Assembly: GCF_002234615.1 (NCBI RefSeq)
Contig: NZ_NMQW01000045.1
Location: forward strand, 1 to 34,740
Length of the DNA: 34,740 nt
Origin: Paenibacillus rigui
GTDB lineage: Bacteria > Bacillota > Bacilli > Paenibacillales > NBRC-103111
Reading direction: 5' to 3'
Below, one piece after another: positions 1 to 6,997 of the stretch (positions are counted from its first letter, which is position 1; the number at the start of each line of letters is the position of its first letter). The position numbers were made by a program, and so were the translations under genes. The notes under the pieces were generated by a model, which had not been told where the DNA came from, searched no databases, and saw nothing but the letters and a program-made list of their open reading frames with translations.

Positions 1-56
1 CGTGAGATCCCCACCCCCTCTATTCGGCGGCAGCGTCAATGGTGTACAAGAGACAG
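1..56 (+). other. Sequencing adapter remnant (Nextera i5 side), not genomic
   Basis: Bases 24-37 match the Nextera transposon overhang TCGTCGGCAGCGTC at 13 of 14 positions. Bases 38-56 match the 19-base mosaic end at 15 of 19, including the terminal AAGAGACAG. Just upstream, CCCTCTAT resembles the S502 index CTCTCTAT, and GAGATC with CAC resembles the P5 tail. The order P5-index-overhang-mosaic end is preserved. The 5S rRNA sequence starts directly after base 56. Adapter sequences are recalled from common knowledge; the alignment was done by eye. Confidence 0.9.
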
Positions 57-124
57 CCGTTAAGCCCTCCAGCGCCGATGGTACTTGAACCGCAGGGTTC
101 CGGGAGAGTAGGACGTCGCCAAGC
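57..124 (+). rRNA. rrf: 5S ribosomal RNA, 3' portion only
   Basis: The segment carries typical Bacillota 5S rRNA 3' sequence: GTTAAGCCCTCCAGCGCCGA, then GGTACTTG, then GGGAGAGTAGGACGTCGCCA near the end. The first part of the gene (about 50 bases) is missing because the contig starts in adapter sequence at this point. It lies directly before the tRNA array, as is usual at the end of an rrn operon. The exact 3' end (about 124) is set by homology. Confidence 0.85.
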
Positions 125-131
125 ACAACAT

Positions 132-207
132 TCCCTGATAGCTCAGTTGGTAGAGCACTCGACTGTTAATCGAGTTGTCACAGGTTCGAGTCCTGTTCGG
201 GGAGCCA
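132..207 (+). tRNA. tRNA-Asn (GTT)
   Basis: Cloverleaf of 76 nt with acceptor TCCCTGA/TCGGGGA, D arm GCTCAGTTGGTAGAGC, anticodon loop CTGTTAA and T loop TTCGAGT; CCA is encoded. It is the first tRNA after 5S rRNA. Its D, anticodon and T loops are nearly identical to those of the permuted tRNA-like RNA at 15228-15313. Confidence 0.97.
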
Positions 208-213
208 TTTTAC

Positions 214-288
214 GGCCCGTTGGTCAAGGGGTTAAGACACCTCCCTTTCACGGAGGTAACAGGGGTTCGAATCCCCTACGGGTCACCA
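214..288 (+). tRNA. tRNA-Glu (TTC)
   Basis: 75 nt, acceptor GGCCCGT/ACGGGTC with one G-T pair, anticodon TTC in loop CTTTCAC, T loop TTCGAAT, encoded CCA. Confidence 0.96.
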
Positions 289-308
289 TTTTATTATATT
301 CCAGTTAT

Positions 309-384
309 GGAGGCTTAGCTCAGCTGGGAGAGCATCTGCCTTACAAGCAGAGGGTCGGCGGTTCGATCCCGTCAGCCTCCACCA
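309..384 (+). tRNA. tRNA-Val (TAC)
   Basis: 76 nt, acceptor GGAGGCT/AGCCTCC, anticodon TAC, discriminator A, encoded CCA. The discriminator A fits the TGGT bulge of the T-boxes at 10896-11897, although a GUC specifier would call for the GAC isoacceptor, which is not in this window. Confidence 0.96.
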
Positions 385-401
385 TCTATTCTTAAATATA
401 A

Positions 402-482
<81 letters not shown>

Positions 483-517
483 GTTTTTGAAGCGCCTTGC
501 TTTAAAAACACTCGTGT

Positions 518-594
518 GGAGCCGTGGTGTAGAGGCCTAACATGCCTGCCTGTCACGCAGGAGACCGCGGGTTCGAATCCCGTCGGCTCCGCCA
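518..594 (+). tRNA. tRNA-Asp (GTC)
   Basis: 77 nt, acceptor GGAGCCG/CGGCTCC, anticodon GTC, T loop TTCGAAT, discriminator G, encoded CCA. Confidence 0.96.
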
Positions 595-615
595 TTTATA
601 TCAAGCAGAGCGTAA

Positions 616-691
<76 letters not shown>

Positions 692-709
692 TTTTCTTGA
701 TAAAGTTAT

Positions 710-785
<76 letters not shown>

Positions 786-797
786 GTAGTATAACTC

Positions 798-882
798 GGA
801 GGCTTAGTGAAGTGGCTAAACACGGCAGACTGTAAATCTGCTCTCATCGAGTTCGGTGGTTCGAATCCATCAGCCTCCACCA
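798..882 (+). tRNA. tRNA-Tyr (GTA)
   Basis: 85 nt with a long variable arm (class II), acceptor GGAGGCT/AGCCTCC, anticodon GTA, encoded CCA. Confidence 0.96.
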
Positions 883-892
883 TTTTTAGTAA

Positions 893-965
893 GAGCCATT
901 AGCTCAGTTGGTAGAGCACCTGACTTTTAATCAGGGTGTCGTAGGTTCGAATCCTACATGGCTCA
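893..965 (+). tRNA. tRNA-Lys (TTT), no encoded CCA
   Basis: 73 nt, acceptor GAGCCAT/ATGGCTC, anticodon TTT, discriminator A. The next bases are TTGG, so CCA must be added after transcription, unlike most neighbours in the array. Confidence 0.95.
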
Positions 966-973
966 TTGGTTTT

Positions 974-1060
974 GCGGTCGTGGCGGAATTGGCAGACGCG
1001 CTAGATTCAGGTTCTAGTGGTGTAACAGCCGTGGAGGTTCGAGTCCTCTCGACCGCACCA
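974..1060 (+). tRNA. tRNA-Leu (CAG)
   Basis: 87 nt class II tRNA with a long variable arm, acceptor GCGGTCG/CGACCGC, anticodon CAG in loop TTCAGGT, encoded CCA. Confidence 0.95.
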
Positions 1061-1064
1061 ATTT

Positions 1065-1139
1065 GCGGAAGTGGCTCAGCGGTAGAGCATCGCCTTGCCA
1101 AGGCGAGGGTCGCGGGTTCGATTCCCGTCTTCCGCTCCA
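1065..1139 (+). tRNA. tRNA-Gly (GCC)
   Basis: 75 nt, acceptor GCGGAAG paired with the TCTTCCGC side, anticodon GCC, discriminator T, encoded CCA. Confidence 0.95.
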
Positions 1140-1149
1140 TTCAATATTT

Positions 1150-1223
1150 GGCGCCATAGCCAAGTGGTAAGGCAGAGCTCTGCAAAAGCTTTACCCCCAG
1201 TTCGAATCTGGGTGGTGCCTCCA
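1150..1223 (+). tRNA. tRNA-Cys (GCA)
   Basis: 74 nt, acceptor GGCGCCA/TGGTGCC, anticodon GCA in loop CTGCAAA, discriminator T, encoded CCA. Confidence 0.94.
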
Positions 1224-1230
1224 TTCTCAT

Positions 1231-1307
1231 GTTCCCTTAGCTCAGCTGGATAGAGCGTTTGACTACGAATCAAAAGGCCGGGAGTTCGAATCTCTCAGGG
1301 AACGCCA
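1231..1307 (+). tRNA. tRNA-Arg (ACG)
   Basis: 77 nt, acceptor GTTCCCT/AGGGAAC, anticodon ACG (A34 presumably becomes inosine), discriminator G, encoded CCA. Confidence 0.95.
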
Positions 1308-1331
1308 TTATTTTTAAAGTAACATCAGCAA

Positions 1332-1414
1332 GCCGGTATGGCGGAATTGGCAGACGCGCGCGACTCAAAATCGTGAGGGAAACCGTGGGGGTTCAAGTCC
1401 CTCTACCGGCACCA
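1332..1414 (+). tRNA. tRNA-Leu (CAA)
   Basis: 83 nt class II tRNA, acceptor GCCGGTA/TACCGGC, anticodon CAA in loop CTCAAAA, long variable arm, encoded CCA. Confidence 0.95.
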
Positions 1415-1421
1415 TAATCAT

Positions 1422-1495
1422 CGGGACGTAGCTCAGCTTGGTAGAGCACCTGGTTTGGGACCAGGGGGTCGCATGTTCAAATCGTGTCGTCCCGA
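1422..1495 (+). tRNA. tRNA-Pro (TGG), no encoded CCA
   Basis: 74 nt, acceptor CGGGACG/CGTCCCG, anticodon TGG in loop TTTGGGA, discriminator A followed by TAACA, so CCA is not encoded. It is the last tRNA of the array, and the transcript ends at the hairpin at 1512-1536. Confidence 0.94.
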
Positions 1496-1511
1496 TAACA
1501 GGAAGTGAGAA

Positions 1512-1536
1512 AACCGCGATGCTTCGCGGTTTTTTG
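1512..1536 (+). terminator. Terminator of the rRNA/tRNA operon
   Basis: Hairpin AACCGCGA-TGC-TTCGCGGTT followed by a run of T. It sits 16 bases after tRNA-Pro and closes the array. Confidence 0.9.
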
Positions 1537-1574
1537 CTGTATAAAGGACGCAATATGTTGTAAAGACATGGAGA

Positions 1575-1708
1575 GGCCCTGGCCTTCTAGAGGAAGGCCC
1601 ATGCGCTGGGAGCCTTTGCGCGAAAGGGCAGTAGTTGGGACGTCCGTGTCCCCAACAAATCAAGACGCTTTGAAACCATTGCAGGAGTGGGGATGAAGCG
1701 TCTTTTTT
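1575..1708 (+). ncRNA. Unassigned structured RNA or leader ending in a terminator
   Basis: No gene covers 1537-1853. Four hairpins stand in series: GGCCTTC-TAGAG-GAAGGCC (1581-1599), CCTTT-GCGC-GAAAGG, GTTGGG closed by CCCAAC with extra inner pairs (about 1634-1655), and AAGACGCTT/AAGCGTCTT (1662-1704) with a T run to 1708. The last is a good intrinsic terminator. The element could be a small RNA or an attenuated leader of the rhomboid gene at 1854. I do not recognise a known family, and no clear promoter is visible. Confidence 0.4.
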
Positions 1709-1853
1709 GTGCAGAAATTGATACGGTCCTGTGGGAGTGGCGTGCTTATCCCTTGATTTTTCCCTTGATATACGTGTCTTTTTGCAATTTTGACTATTAG
1801 GGAATACTATGGGAATAGGGTGAAAACTATTGCAGAAAAGAGTGGGGAACAGC

Positions 1854-2501
1854 ATGTTTTTACGAAACGAAAGCTTGAAGCAATATATAAAATTATATCC
1901 CGTCACGACGGTATTGATCTGTGTACATCTGATCGTGCTGGGCCTAATGGAATGGACCGGGTCTTCTCAAGATGCTGAGACGCTGCTTCGCTTCGGAGCC
2001 TTGTTTGATTTACCGGGCATGACACCGGAATGGTGGCGTTATTTGACAGCGATGTTTGTGCATATCGGCTTCGCTCACATGTTCTTCAACAGCTTTACGC
2101 TGTACGTTTTTGCACCGCCGCTTGAGAGAATGCTGGGCACATGGAGATATTTGTTGTTTTATATTTTATCCGGGATTGCAGGTAATTTGGCCAGTGCGTG
2201 GCTGCATCCGGATCACTTCATTTCTGCCGGGGCATCCGGAGCGATTTATGGGGTGTACGCGGCGTACTTGTTTCTTGCAATTTTCCGTAAGGATATCATT
2301 GACCGTCAAACGAAGCAAACGATCATTACCATCCTGGTGATCGGATTTTTGCAATCGATTATCGTTCCACATATTGACTTGTACGCGCATTTTGGCGGAT
2401 TTGTCGGCGGGTTGATTGTTATGGGCTTGATCTCTTTATCCATACAAAGAAGGCAAAAGCGTCACCAGGAGGAGCAAAGACAGCAAGCCTCAGAGGGATA
2501 A
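1854..2501 (+). CDS. Rhomboid family intramembrane serine protease
   Basis: Rhomboid proteases cut transmembrane proteins within the membrane. This 215-aa protein has about six hydrophobic segments. The catalytic pair is visible: Ser128 in GASGAIYG and His179 in YAHFGGFVGG. The HMFFNS segment (His75, Asn79) matches the conserved helix 2 residues. Length and layout fit the short bacterial rhomboids without soluble domains. The ATG at 1854 is chosen because it follows a GTGGGGA-like ribosome binding site by about 7 bases; a TTG at 1830 in the same frame is less well placed. It stands alone, downstream of a structured terminator region. The substrate is unknown. Confidence 0.9.
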   Translation: MFLRNESLKQYIKLYPVTTVLICVHLIVLGLMEWTGSSQDAETLLRFGALFDLPGMTPEWWRYLTAMFVHIGFAHMFFNSFTLYVFAPPLERMLGTWRYLLFYILSGIAGNLASAWLHPDHFISAGASGAIYGVYAAYLFLAIFRKDIIDRQTKQTIITILVIGFLQSIIVPHIDLYAHFGGFVGGLIVMGLISLSIQRRQKRHQEEQRQQASEG

Positions 2502-2526
2502 CTTGACAGGATATGAAAATACTGGG

Positions 2527-2556
2527 TTGACTTGCTTGTCGAGGCCATGATAAGAT
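2527..2556 (+). promoter_or_regulatory. Sigma-A-type promoter for the 44-aa ORF
   Basis: TTGACT (2527-2532), an 18-base spacer and TAAGAT (2551-2556). The position is right for a transcript reading the short ORF at 2629. Confidence 0.55.
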
Positions 2557-2628
2557 GGCTTCAACTTAAACGAACAAGCTTGTGAATCTTTCTATGCTTT
2601 GAATTCCAATCCGAAAGGAGTAAGAACA

Positions 2629-2763
2629 ATGATTAGACATCAGCTGCAGTATTCGAACGCATGCCCTTTTAATTTTCATGCTTATCACAAAATCATAGCC
2701 AGCAGTCTAAGTAGATTTGTTCTCGCTCCCAGAAGTGAATGGGGAATCCTGATAGCGGCATAA
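2629..2763 (+). CDS. Putative 44-aa protein of unknown function
   Basis: A short ORF with ATG at 2629 preceded by AAAGGAG at an 8-base spacing, behind a plausible promoter and ahead of a terminator-like element. The product begins MIRHQLQYSNACPF and ends RSEWGILIAA; it is basic and has no clear membrane helix or signal peptide. I do not recognise the family. It could be a small protein, a leader peptide or a small RNA with a chance reading frame. The complete promoter, ribosome binding site, stop and terminator arrangement is the main argument that it is expressed. Confidence 0.4.
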   Translation: MIRHQLQYSNACPFNFHAYHKIIASSLSRFVLAPRSEWGILIAA

Positions 2764-2806
2764 GCAAGCTTTTCAGGTCAAGTGTAAACGAACTCATACG
2801 ACTTAC

Positions 2807-2882
2807 AAGGCTGTTGGACACGGCGACTTTTCTTTAGGCTTAGGCAAGCGGAGAAAAGTTACGTGATTCGGCAGCCTTTTTT
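2807..2882 (+). terminator. Branched terminator-like element after the short ORF
   Basis: AAGGCTG (2807-2813) pairs with CAGCCTT (2872-2878), followed by a T run. Inside, ACTTTTCT pairs with AGAAAAGT. The loop is long for a simple terminator, so this may be a structured 3' end. Confidence 0.5.
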
Positions 2883-2905
2883 GGTATGAAAGCACATTTT
2901 GAAGG

Positions 2906-3070
2906 ATGGTCAAGCTGTTTAGGTTTGGGTTACAGGCTTATCCGCTCGTTACGGGTGATCATATTGCCGTTGTGTCGAATAAACTAGAGTAGATAGCAAA
3001 TGATATGTCTTATGGAGAGCATGGCGAGAAGGTAACGCAGGCGGTTGGTTCGTTAACTAACAACGAAAGG
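2906..3070 (+). pseudogene. Possible remnant reading frame, disrupted by one stop
   Basis: From ATG 2906 (behind GAAGG) a frame reads MVKLFRFGLQAYPLVTGDHI, reaches a TAG at 2990, then stays open through IANDMSYGEHGEKV into the start of the next gene. The composition looks protein-like on both sides of the stop, which suggests a decayed gene. I cannot name the family, and chance is quite possible. Confidence 0.2.
3049..3067. promoter_or_regulatory. Interrupted palindrome upstream of the ykuK-like gene
   Basis: TTCGTT and AACGAA half-sites are separated by 7 bases. The same half-sites occur as a compact palindrome at 3729-3742. They may be operator sites of one regulator, but the half-sites are short. 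Confidence 0.25.
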
Positions 3071-3122
3071 ATGAATGTACATTGTACAGGTGACGACTAT
3101 GACACGAAAAGAAGGAATGACC

Positions 3123-3677
3123 ATGAACCCGGATCTGAGATTTCAGAACATTACGGAAAGCAAGCTTTCGTTCGATGAGGTGGTTCATCGTATTCTGCGG
3201 TTTATGGCTCAAGACCCGAAGGCGCATTTTCATTTTGCGATCGGGACTGACAGTCAAGTGCATCAAGGCTGCACGAAGTTTATAACGGGCATTATTATCC
3301 GGAGGCTGGGGAAGGGGGCCTGGGCATGCTACCGGCAGGTGATCGTTCCTAGAGAGCTGACCTCATTAAAAGAGAAGCTGACGATGGAAACCTCGCTTTC
3401 GCAGGAGATGGCCTGTTATTTTTCTGTGGATGCTGTACGGCGAATGGAAGAGCAGCTGCTTCCCTACGTGTACCAAGGGGCTGTGCTTGAAACGTTTATC
3501 GATATTGATGCAGGGACCGAGCCATTCGTGAACAAGACGTCCCTTTATGTACAGGAGATGGTGGCGCGAGTGGAGTCTATGGGCATGTACGCTGCACGTG
3601 TAAAACCTGATTCTTACTGTGCTTCCTCCTACGCCAACCGATATACCAAGAAGCCGGTTCGACGCAAGGTAATGTAA
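3123..3677 (+). CDS. YkuK-family RNase H-like protein (DUF458)
   Basis: The 184-aa product resembles Bacillus YkuK, a small protein with a predicted RNase H-like fold and no well-established function. Recognisable stretches are FHFAIGTDSQVH, FITGIIIRRLGKGAWACYR and IDIDAGTEPFVNKT; the acidic residues in GTDSQ and DID are candidates for metal binding. The ATG at 3123 follows AAGAAGGA by 6 bases and starts MNPDLRFQNITESKL. An in-frame ATG at 3075 would add 16 residues but has a poorly spaced site. It lies on the same strand as the RNA-repair operon but is separated from it by terminators. The link to RNA metabolism is inferred from the fold. Confidence 0.8.
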   Translation: MNPDLRFQNITESKLSFDEVVHRILRFMAQDPKAHFHFAIGTDSQVHQGCTKFITGIIIRRLGKGAWACYRQVIVPRELTSLKEKLTMETSLSQEMACYFSVDAVRRMEEQLLPYVYQGAVLETFIDIDAGTEPFVNKTSLYVQEMVARVESMGMYAARVKPDSYCASSYANRYTKKPVRRKVM

Positions 3678-3728
3678 TCACTTTCGACAACATATCCCAG
3701 CAGCAGTGATGTGGAATCCGTACGACAG

Positions 3729-3742
3729 TTCGTTATAACGAA
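3729..3742. promoter_or_regulatory. Perfect 14-bp palindrome, candidate operator
   Basis: TTCGTTATAACGAA lies 19 bp upstream of the -35 box at 3762. The position would suit an activator or a distal operator. No known consensus was recognised. Confidence 0.4.
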
Positions 3743-3761
3743 ACTTTCCGGTTGACCCCCA

Positions 3762-3791
3762 TTGACATATACTGGATTCCAGCTTTATGAT
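3762..3791 (+). promoter_or_regulatory. Strong sigma-A-type promoter
   Basis: TTGACA (3762-3767), an 18-base spacer and TATGAT (3786-3791). It drives the leader that contains the short ORF at 3826 and two terminators before rtcB. Confidence 0.7.
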
Positions 3792-3825
3792 GAATGTAAC
3801 TTAAATGAAAGGAGGCCGATGAATT

Positions 3826-3900
3826 ATGCATGCAATCACGATTCCTTTGAATACAACTACACAATATTGCTCATCCATCGGTCTCGAACGGGATCTGTGA
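3826..3900 (+). CDS. Putative 24-aa leader peptide upstream of rtcB
   Basis: ATG 3826 lies 10 bases after AAAGGAGG and encodes MHAITIPLNTTTQYCSSIGL plus four residues. An alternative ATG at 3819, only 3 bases from the same site, gives a different 31-aa frame ending at 3914. Either could be translated. The ORF lies between a strong promoter and two terminators in front of the RNA ligase gene, so a leader-peptide or small-protein role is possible. No homolog is recognised. Confidence 0.3.
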   Translation: MHAITIPLNTTTQYCSSIGLERDL

Positions 3901-3963
3901 CGAACAGAAAATGATGGTGAAATCGTTCTTTGTATAGAACATTCCGCAGTTACTGTTTGAACG

Positions 3964-3992
3964 GCCATGGATGAGGAGTCCATGGCTTTTTT
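3964..3992 (+). terminator. Intrinsic terminator 1 in the rtcB leader
   Basis: GCCATGGA-TGAGGAG-TCCATGGC followed by six T. It would end transcripts from the promoter at 3762. Confidence 0.85.
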
Positions 3993-4033
3993 GCGTTCGG
4001 AACCCGTTTGGGGGCTATGCCTTATTCAGGCAG

Positions 4034-4065
4034 AACCGCAGGCTATCATGGCTTGCGGTTTTTTT
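4034..4065 (+). terminator. Intrinsic terminator 2 in the rtcB leader
   Basis: AACCGCAGGC paired with the GGCTTGCGGTT side (about 11 bp with wobbles), then seven T in total. It comes only 41 bases after terminator 1 and 55 bases before the rtcB start. Confidence 0.8.
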
Positions 4066-4120
4066 AGTTCATCTGGAAAGATGGCGAAGCCATTTCTACA
4101 ACAGAGAGGAACATGTTTTT

Positions 4121-5542
4121 ATGATACTTAATGATTACTATCGGCAGGTAAGTCTGCCGGCAGGTCTGCTGCATATTTATGCAAGCCCATCGCTGTACGA
4201 GGCTCTGGACTACAAAGTGCTGGAGATGGCGAATAACAACCTGCAAATACCGAACAACCAATATATGAGCTATACCCCTGATGTTCATGTCGGCGTGGGT
4301 ACCTGTATTGGGACGACGGCAGTTTGGAGCATGGATGACGGTTATGTGTCGCCATCCATCGTAGGAAGCGATATTGGCTGCGGGATGCGGGTGCATTTGA
4401 CGAATGTGCATCGCGACGAGCTGAAGGAAGTGAAGCTTCGGCGTAAGCTGGTGAAGGCGATTGAAAAGGTGCTGCCGGTAGAGGATCATACCCGCGGCCA
4501 TTTCTCGGACATCCGATTGGAATCCATTGTGACGAAGGGGCTGCACGGGCTGCCCAAGAAGTATATTCCCGACGGCTATACGCCCCGCAAGGCGACTGCA
4601 CTAACGCATGTGGAGCGAAGCAAGTTCCAGGTGGACGCTGAGGTGTTGAACCGGTTTCCGGACAGCGTATGGCATCGTTCGCACCGGCAGCTTGGGACGC
4701 TTGGTAACGGCAATCATTTTGCAGAAATTCAAGCGATCGAAATCGCTGAAGAGAACCGCGAGGTGGCCGAGGCATGGGGAATGTTCGATGGGCAGGTCGC
4801 CGTTATGATCCATTCCGGCTCGCGTGCTTGGGGTGGCTCGGTCAATCAGTATTGCAGTACGGAGATAGCCAAATTGATGAAGCGGAGCGGCCTCGGTACC
4901 GCAGACCCGAAGCTGTTGTACGCTCCGCTATCGGAGGAAGCTGCTCAGACGTATGTCGAGCTGATGTACTCCGCATTGAATTATGCCGTCGTCAACCGGC
5001 ATTTGATTGCCTACGCGATAAGAGAGGCGGGCAGGGAAGTGTTCGGCTCGAAGTTTGAAATGACGACATTGTACGATCTGATGCACAACTATGCTTGGGA
5101 GGAAAAGCATGAAGGCCGCTCCTGCTTGGTTCATCGCAAGGGAGCGACCCGGGCGCTGCCACCGGGCCACCCGGATAATCCGCAGCCGTACCGGGAGACC
5201 GGGCACCCGGCGTTGATTCCAGGCTCGATGGGCACAGCATCCTACATCATGGTAGGACGCCCCGGGGGGAGTGACAATTATTACTCCATCTGCCATGGAG
5301 CAGGCCGTATCCGGTCCCGAAGCGCCACGAAAAGGCTCGTAACGCTCGATGAATTCGCCTCGTCCTTGCGGGTAGGAACGGATGAAGAAATTGTAGTGAA
5401 TCAGCGGTCCTTGGAGTCGATCCTGGATGAATCGCCGCAAGCCTATAAAGATGTGGATCAAATCATCGAGAGTGTCGTTGGAGCCGGGCTGGCCGGTGTG
5501 GTGGCCAAATGCAAGCCTCTGGCGACGGTTAAAGGAGCTTAA
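4121..5542 (+). CDS. rtcB: RtcB-family RNA-splicing ligase, long form
   Basis: RtcB joins RNA ends bearing 2',3'-cyclic or 3'-phosphate to 5'-OH ends, using GTP and Mn2+ and a guanylylated histidine. The 473-aa product keeps the active-site series: SDIGCGMR (Asp84, Cys87), GNGNHF (His199), HSGSRAWG (His231), MHNYAWEE (His322), HRKGATRA and CHGAGR (His392, the likely GMP acceptor). The ATG at 4121 lies 10 bases after AGAGAGGA. The open frame runs further upstream but crosses two terminators, so that extension is rejected. It is only about 50 residues longer than the second ligase (17083-18309) and quite different in sequence. It heads an operon with an AAA+ ATPase, KptA and TatD. Confidence 0.93.
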   Translation: MILNDYYRQVSLPAGLLHIYASPSLYEALDYKVLEMANNNLQIPNNQYMSYTPDVHVGVGTCIGTTAVWSMDDGYVSPSIVGSDIGCGMRVHLTNVHRDELKEVKLRRKLVKAIEKVLPVEDHTRGHFSDIRLESIVTKGLHGLPKKYIPDGYTPRKATALTHVERSKFQVDAEVLNRFPDSVWHRSHRQLGTLGNGNHFAEIQAIEIAEENREVAEAWGMFDGQVAVMIHSGSRAWGGSVNQYCSTEIAKLMKRSGLGTADPKLLYAPLSEEAAQTYVELMYSALNYAVVNRHLIAYAIREAGREVFGSKFEMTTLYDLMHNYAWEEKHEGRSCLVHRKGATRALPPGHPDNPQPYRETGHPALIPGSMGTASYIMVGRPGGSDNYYSICHGAGRIRSRSATKRLVTLDEFASSLRVGTDEEIVVNQRSLESILDESPQAYKDVDQIIESVVGAGLAGVVAKCKPLATVKGA

Positions 5543-5544
5543 TA

Positions 5545-6873
5545 TTGAAAAAAATAAATCAATTTATGGAAATGGAAATCCCGAAGACTACAGCTATTAT
5601 CAAACCTTCAAAGGATAGCGGGAATCATGCCCAGCGTCAAACCCTATATGAGGACTATTCTCAAATTGTTCAAGGAATAGAACAGGCACTTCAGGAAAAT
5701 TACGGTCAGCCGTTCGAATTGTTTGTCAGTGAAGACGGGAATGAGGATTATTGGGAGCTGTTGGAGCAGGATCTAAACTCGGAAGGAAGCGGTGCGGAGG
5801 TTGTAGGTCCGATATTCGCGTATGTGGAGGCAAAGGGGTTCGCCTACGCCCCTGAGGAAGGAGCGTATGTTTACCGAACCCTGCCTACGCTGCGGAACAA
5901 TTTATTCGCTTACCCGGCATGGGGAGTAGCGATGGCACGTGTACCTGTCTTCCGGGCACAAGGGATTTTTTCCGAAGATTTCATTTGGGCAGTGGATGAA
6001 TCGAGGCTGAAGCATTTTCTGGCATATACGCGTCAGCGGCGCCGCGATCTGGACCGGTGTGAGGTCACTGTGTTTACGGATGGGCCTCATGGTGTAGAAA
6101 AAGAGCTGACGCCGATTACCCGGATGGTTGAACGGGAAGAGGTCGTGATGAGCCGGGACGTGAAGGAGGAAATTTACCGCTCCATTGATCAGTTTTTTGC
6201 AGAGGATCGGAGCTTTTATCAGGAATACGAAATTCCGTATAAAAGAGGAATCCTGCTTTATGGGAAGCCGGGGAACGGCAAAACGACCTTGGTCAAGTCG
6301 ATCGCTGGAAGCGTGAAGGCTCCGGCAGCTTATTGGCAAATTACCGAGCATACTTGCAGCGATACGATTCAGGAGGTTTTTCATAGCGCAGTACGGATGG
6401 CCCATATGATCCTGATTATTGAAGACATCGATTCTATGCCGCAGCAGGCACGTTCTTATTTCCTCAACACATTGGATGGGGCGACCTCGAAGGAAGGGAT
6501 TTTTTTGATAGGAACGACGAATTATCCCGAGAACATCGATCCGGCGCTGATGAACAGGGCAGGAAGATTCGATCGGGCCTACGAAATCAGGCTGCCGGAT
6601 GCCGAACAGCGCCGGCTGTATCTCACGCACAAAGGGCTGCATAAGCTGGCGGGAGCCGAGAAGGTTGAGGAAGCGGCACGATTGACGGCTGGTTTCACCT
6701 TCGCCCAGTTGAATGAATTGTATGTATCGGCTGCGCTGGAATGGCACTATGAGCATACGGCTAACGTGGACGTCCTTATTAAGAAAATGAAAGCAGAGCT
6801 GGATAAAGGCCGAACCCAAAGCTGGAATCGGGAAGAGGAAACAGAGCGGCGTGTCGGATTTCTGGCGATGTAA
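5545..6873 (+). CDS. AAA+ ATPase linked to RtcB
   Basis: A 442-aa protein with a single C-terminal AAA+ module: Walker A GKPGNGKT (240-247), Walker B LIIEDID (290-296), sensor 1 in GTTNYP (near 326) and the arginine-rich NRAGRFDR segment (337-344). The N-terminal 230 residues have no domain I recognise; they may bind substrate. The module resembles the classical AAA clade (BCS1/FtsH-like). The start is TTG 5545: AAAGGAG at 5531-5537 leaves 7 bases, and the gene begins 2 bases after the rtcB stop, indicating tight co-expression. A role as an unfoldase or remodeller of RNA-protein substrates for the ligase is inference from context. Confidence 0.85.
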   Translation: MKKINQFMEMEIPKTTAIIKPSKDSGNHAQRQTLYEDYSQIVQGIEQALQENYGQPFELFVSEDGNEDYWELLEQDLNSEGSGAEVVGPIFAYVEAKGFAYAPEEGAYVYRTLPTLRNNLFAYPAWGVAMARVPVFRAQGIFSEDFIWAVDESRLKHFLAYTRQRRRDLDRCEVTVFTDGPHGVEKELTPITRMVEREEVVMSRDVKEEIYRSIDQFFAEDRSFYQEYEIPYKRGILLYGKPGNGKTTLVKSIAGSVKAPAAYWQITEHTCSDTIQEVFHSAVRMAHMILIIEDIDSMPQQARSYFLNTLDGATSKEGIFLIGTTNYPENIDPALMNRAGRFDRAYEIRLPDAEQRRLYLTHKGLHKLAGAEKVEEAARLTAGFTFAQLNELYVSAALEWHYEHTANVDVLIKKMKAELDKGRTQSWNREEETERRVGFLAM

Positions 6874-6997
6874 GCCGGATTTGGAAGAGCGGATCAACAA
6901 GGAAATAAGAGATAAACGAATGGAATCGTCATGGCAGGAACAGATCTAGCCAGGTCATGGGATGGAGAATAGAGGAAAGAAGAAAGGATGTTTAATC

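Noticed and set aside
3971-4120. Upstream extension of the long-form rtcB frame
   Set aside because: The extension crosses two intrinsic terminators, has no ribosome binding site and is not typical of RtcB; ATG 4121 is preferred.
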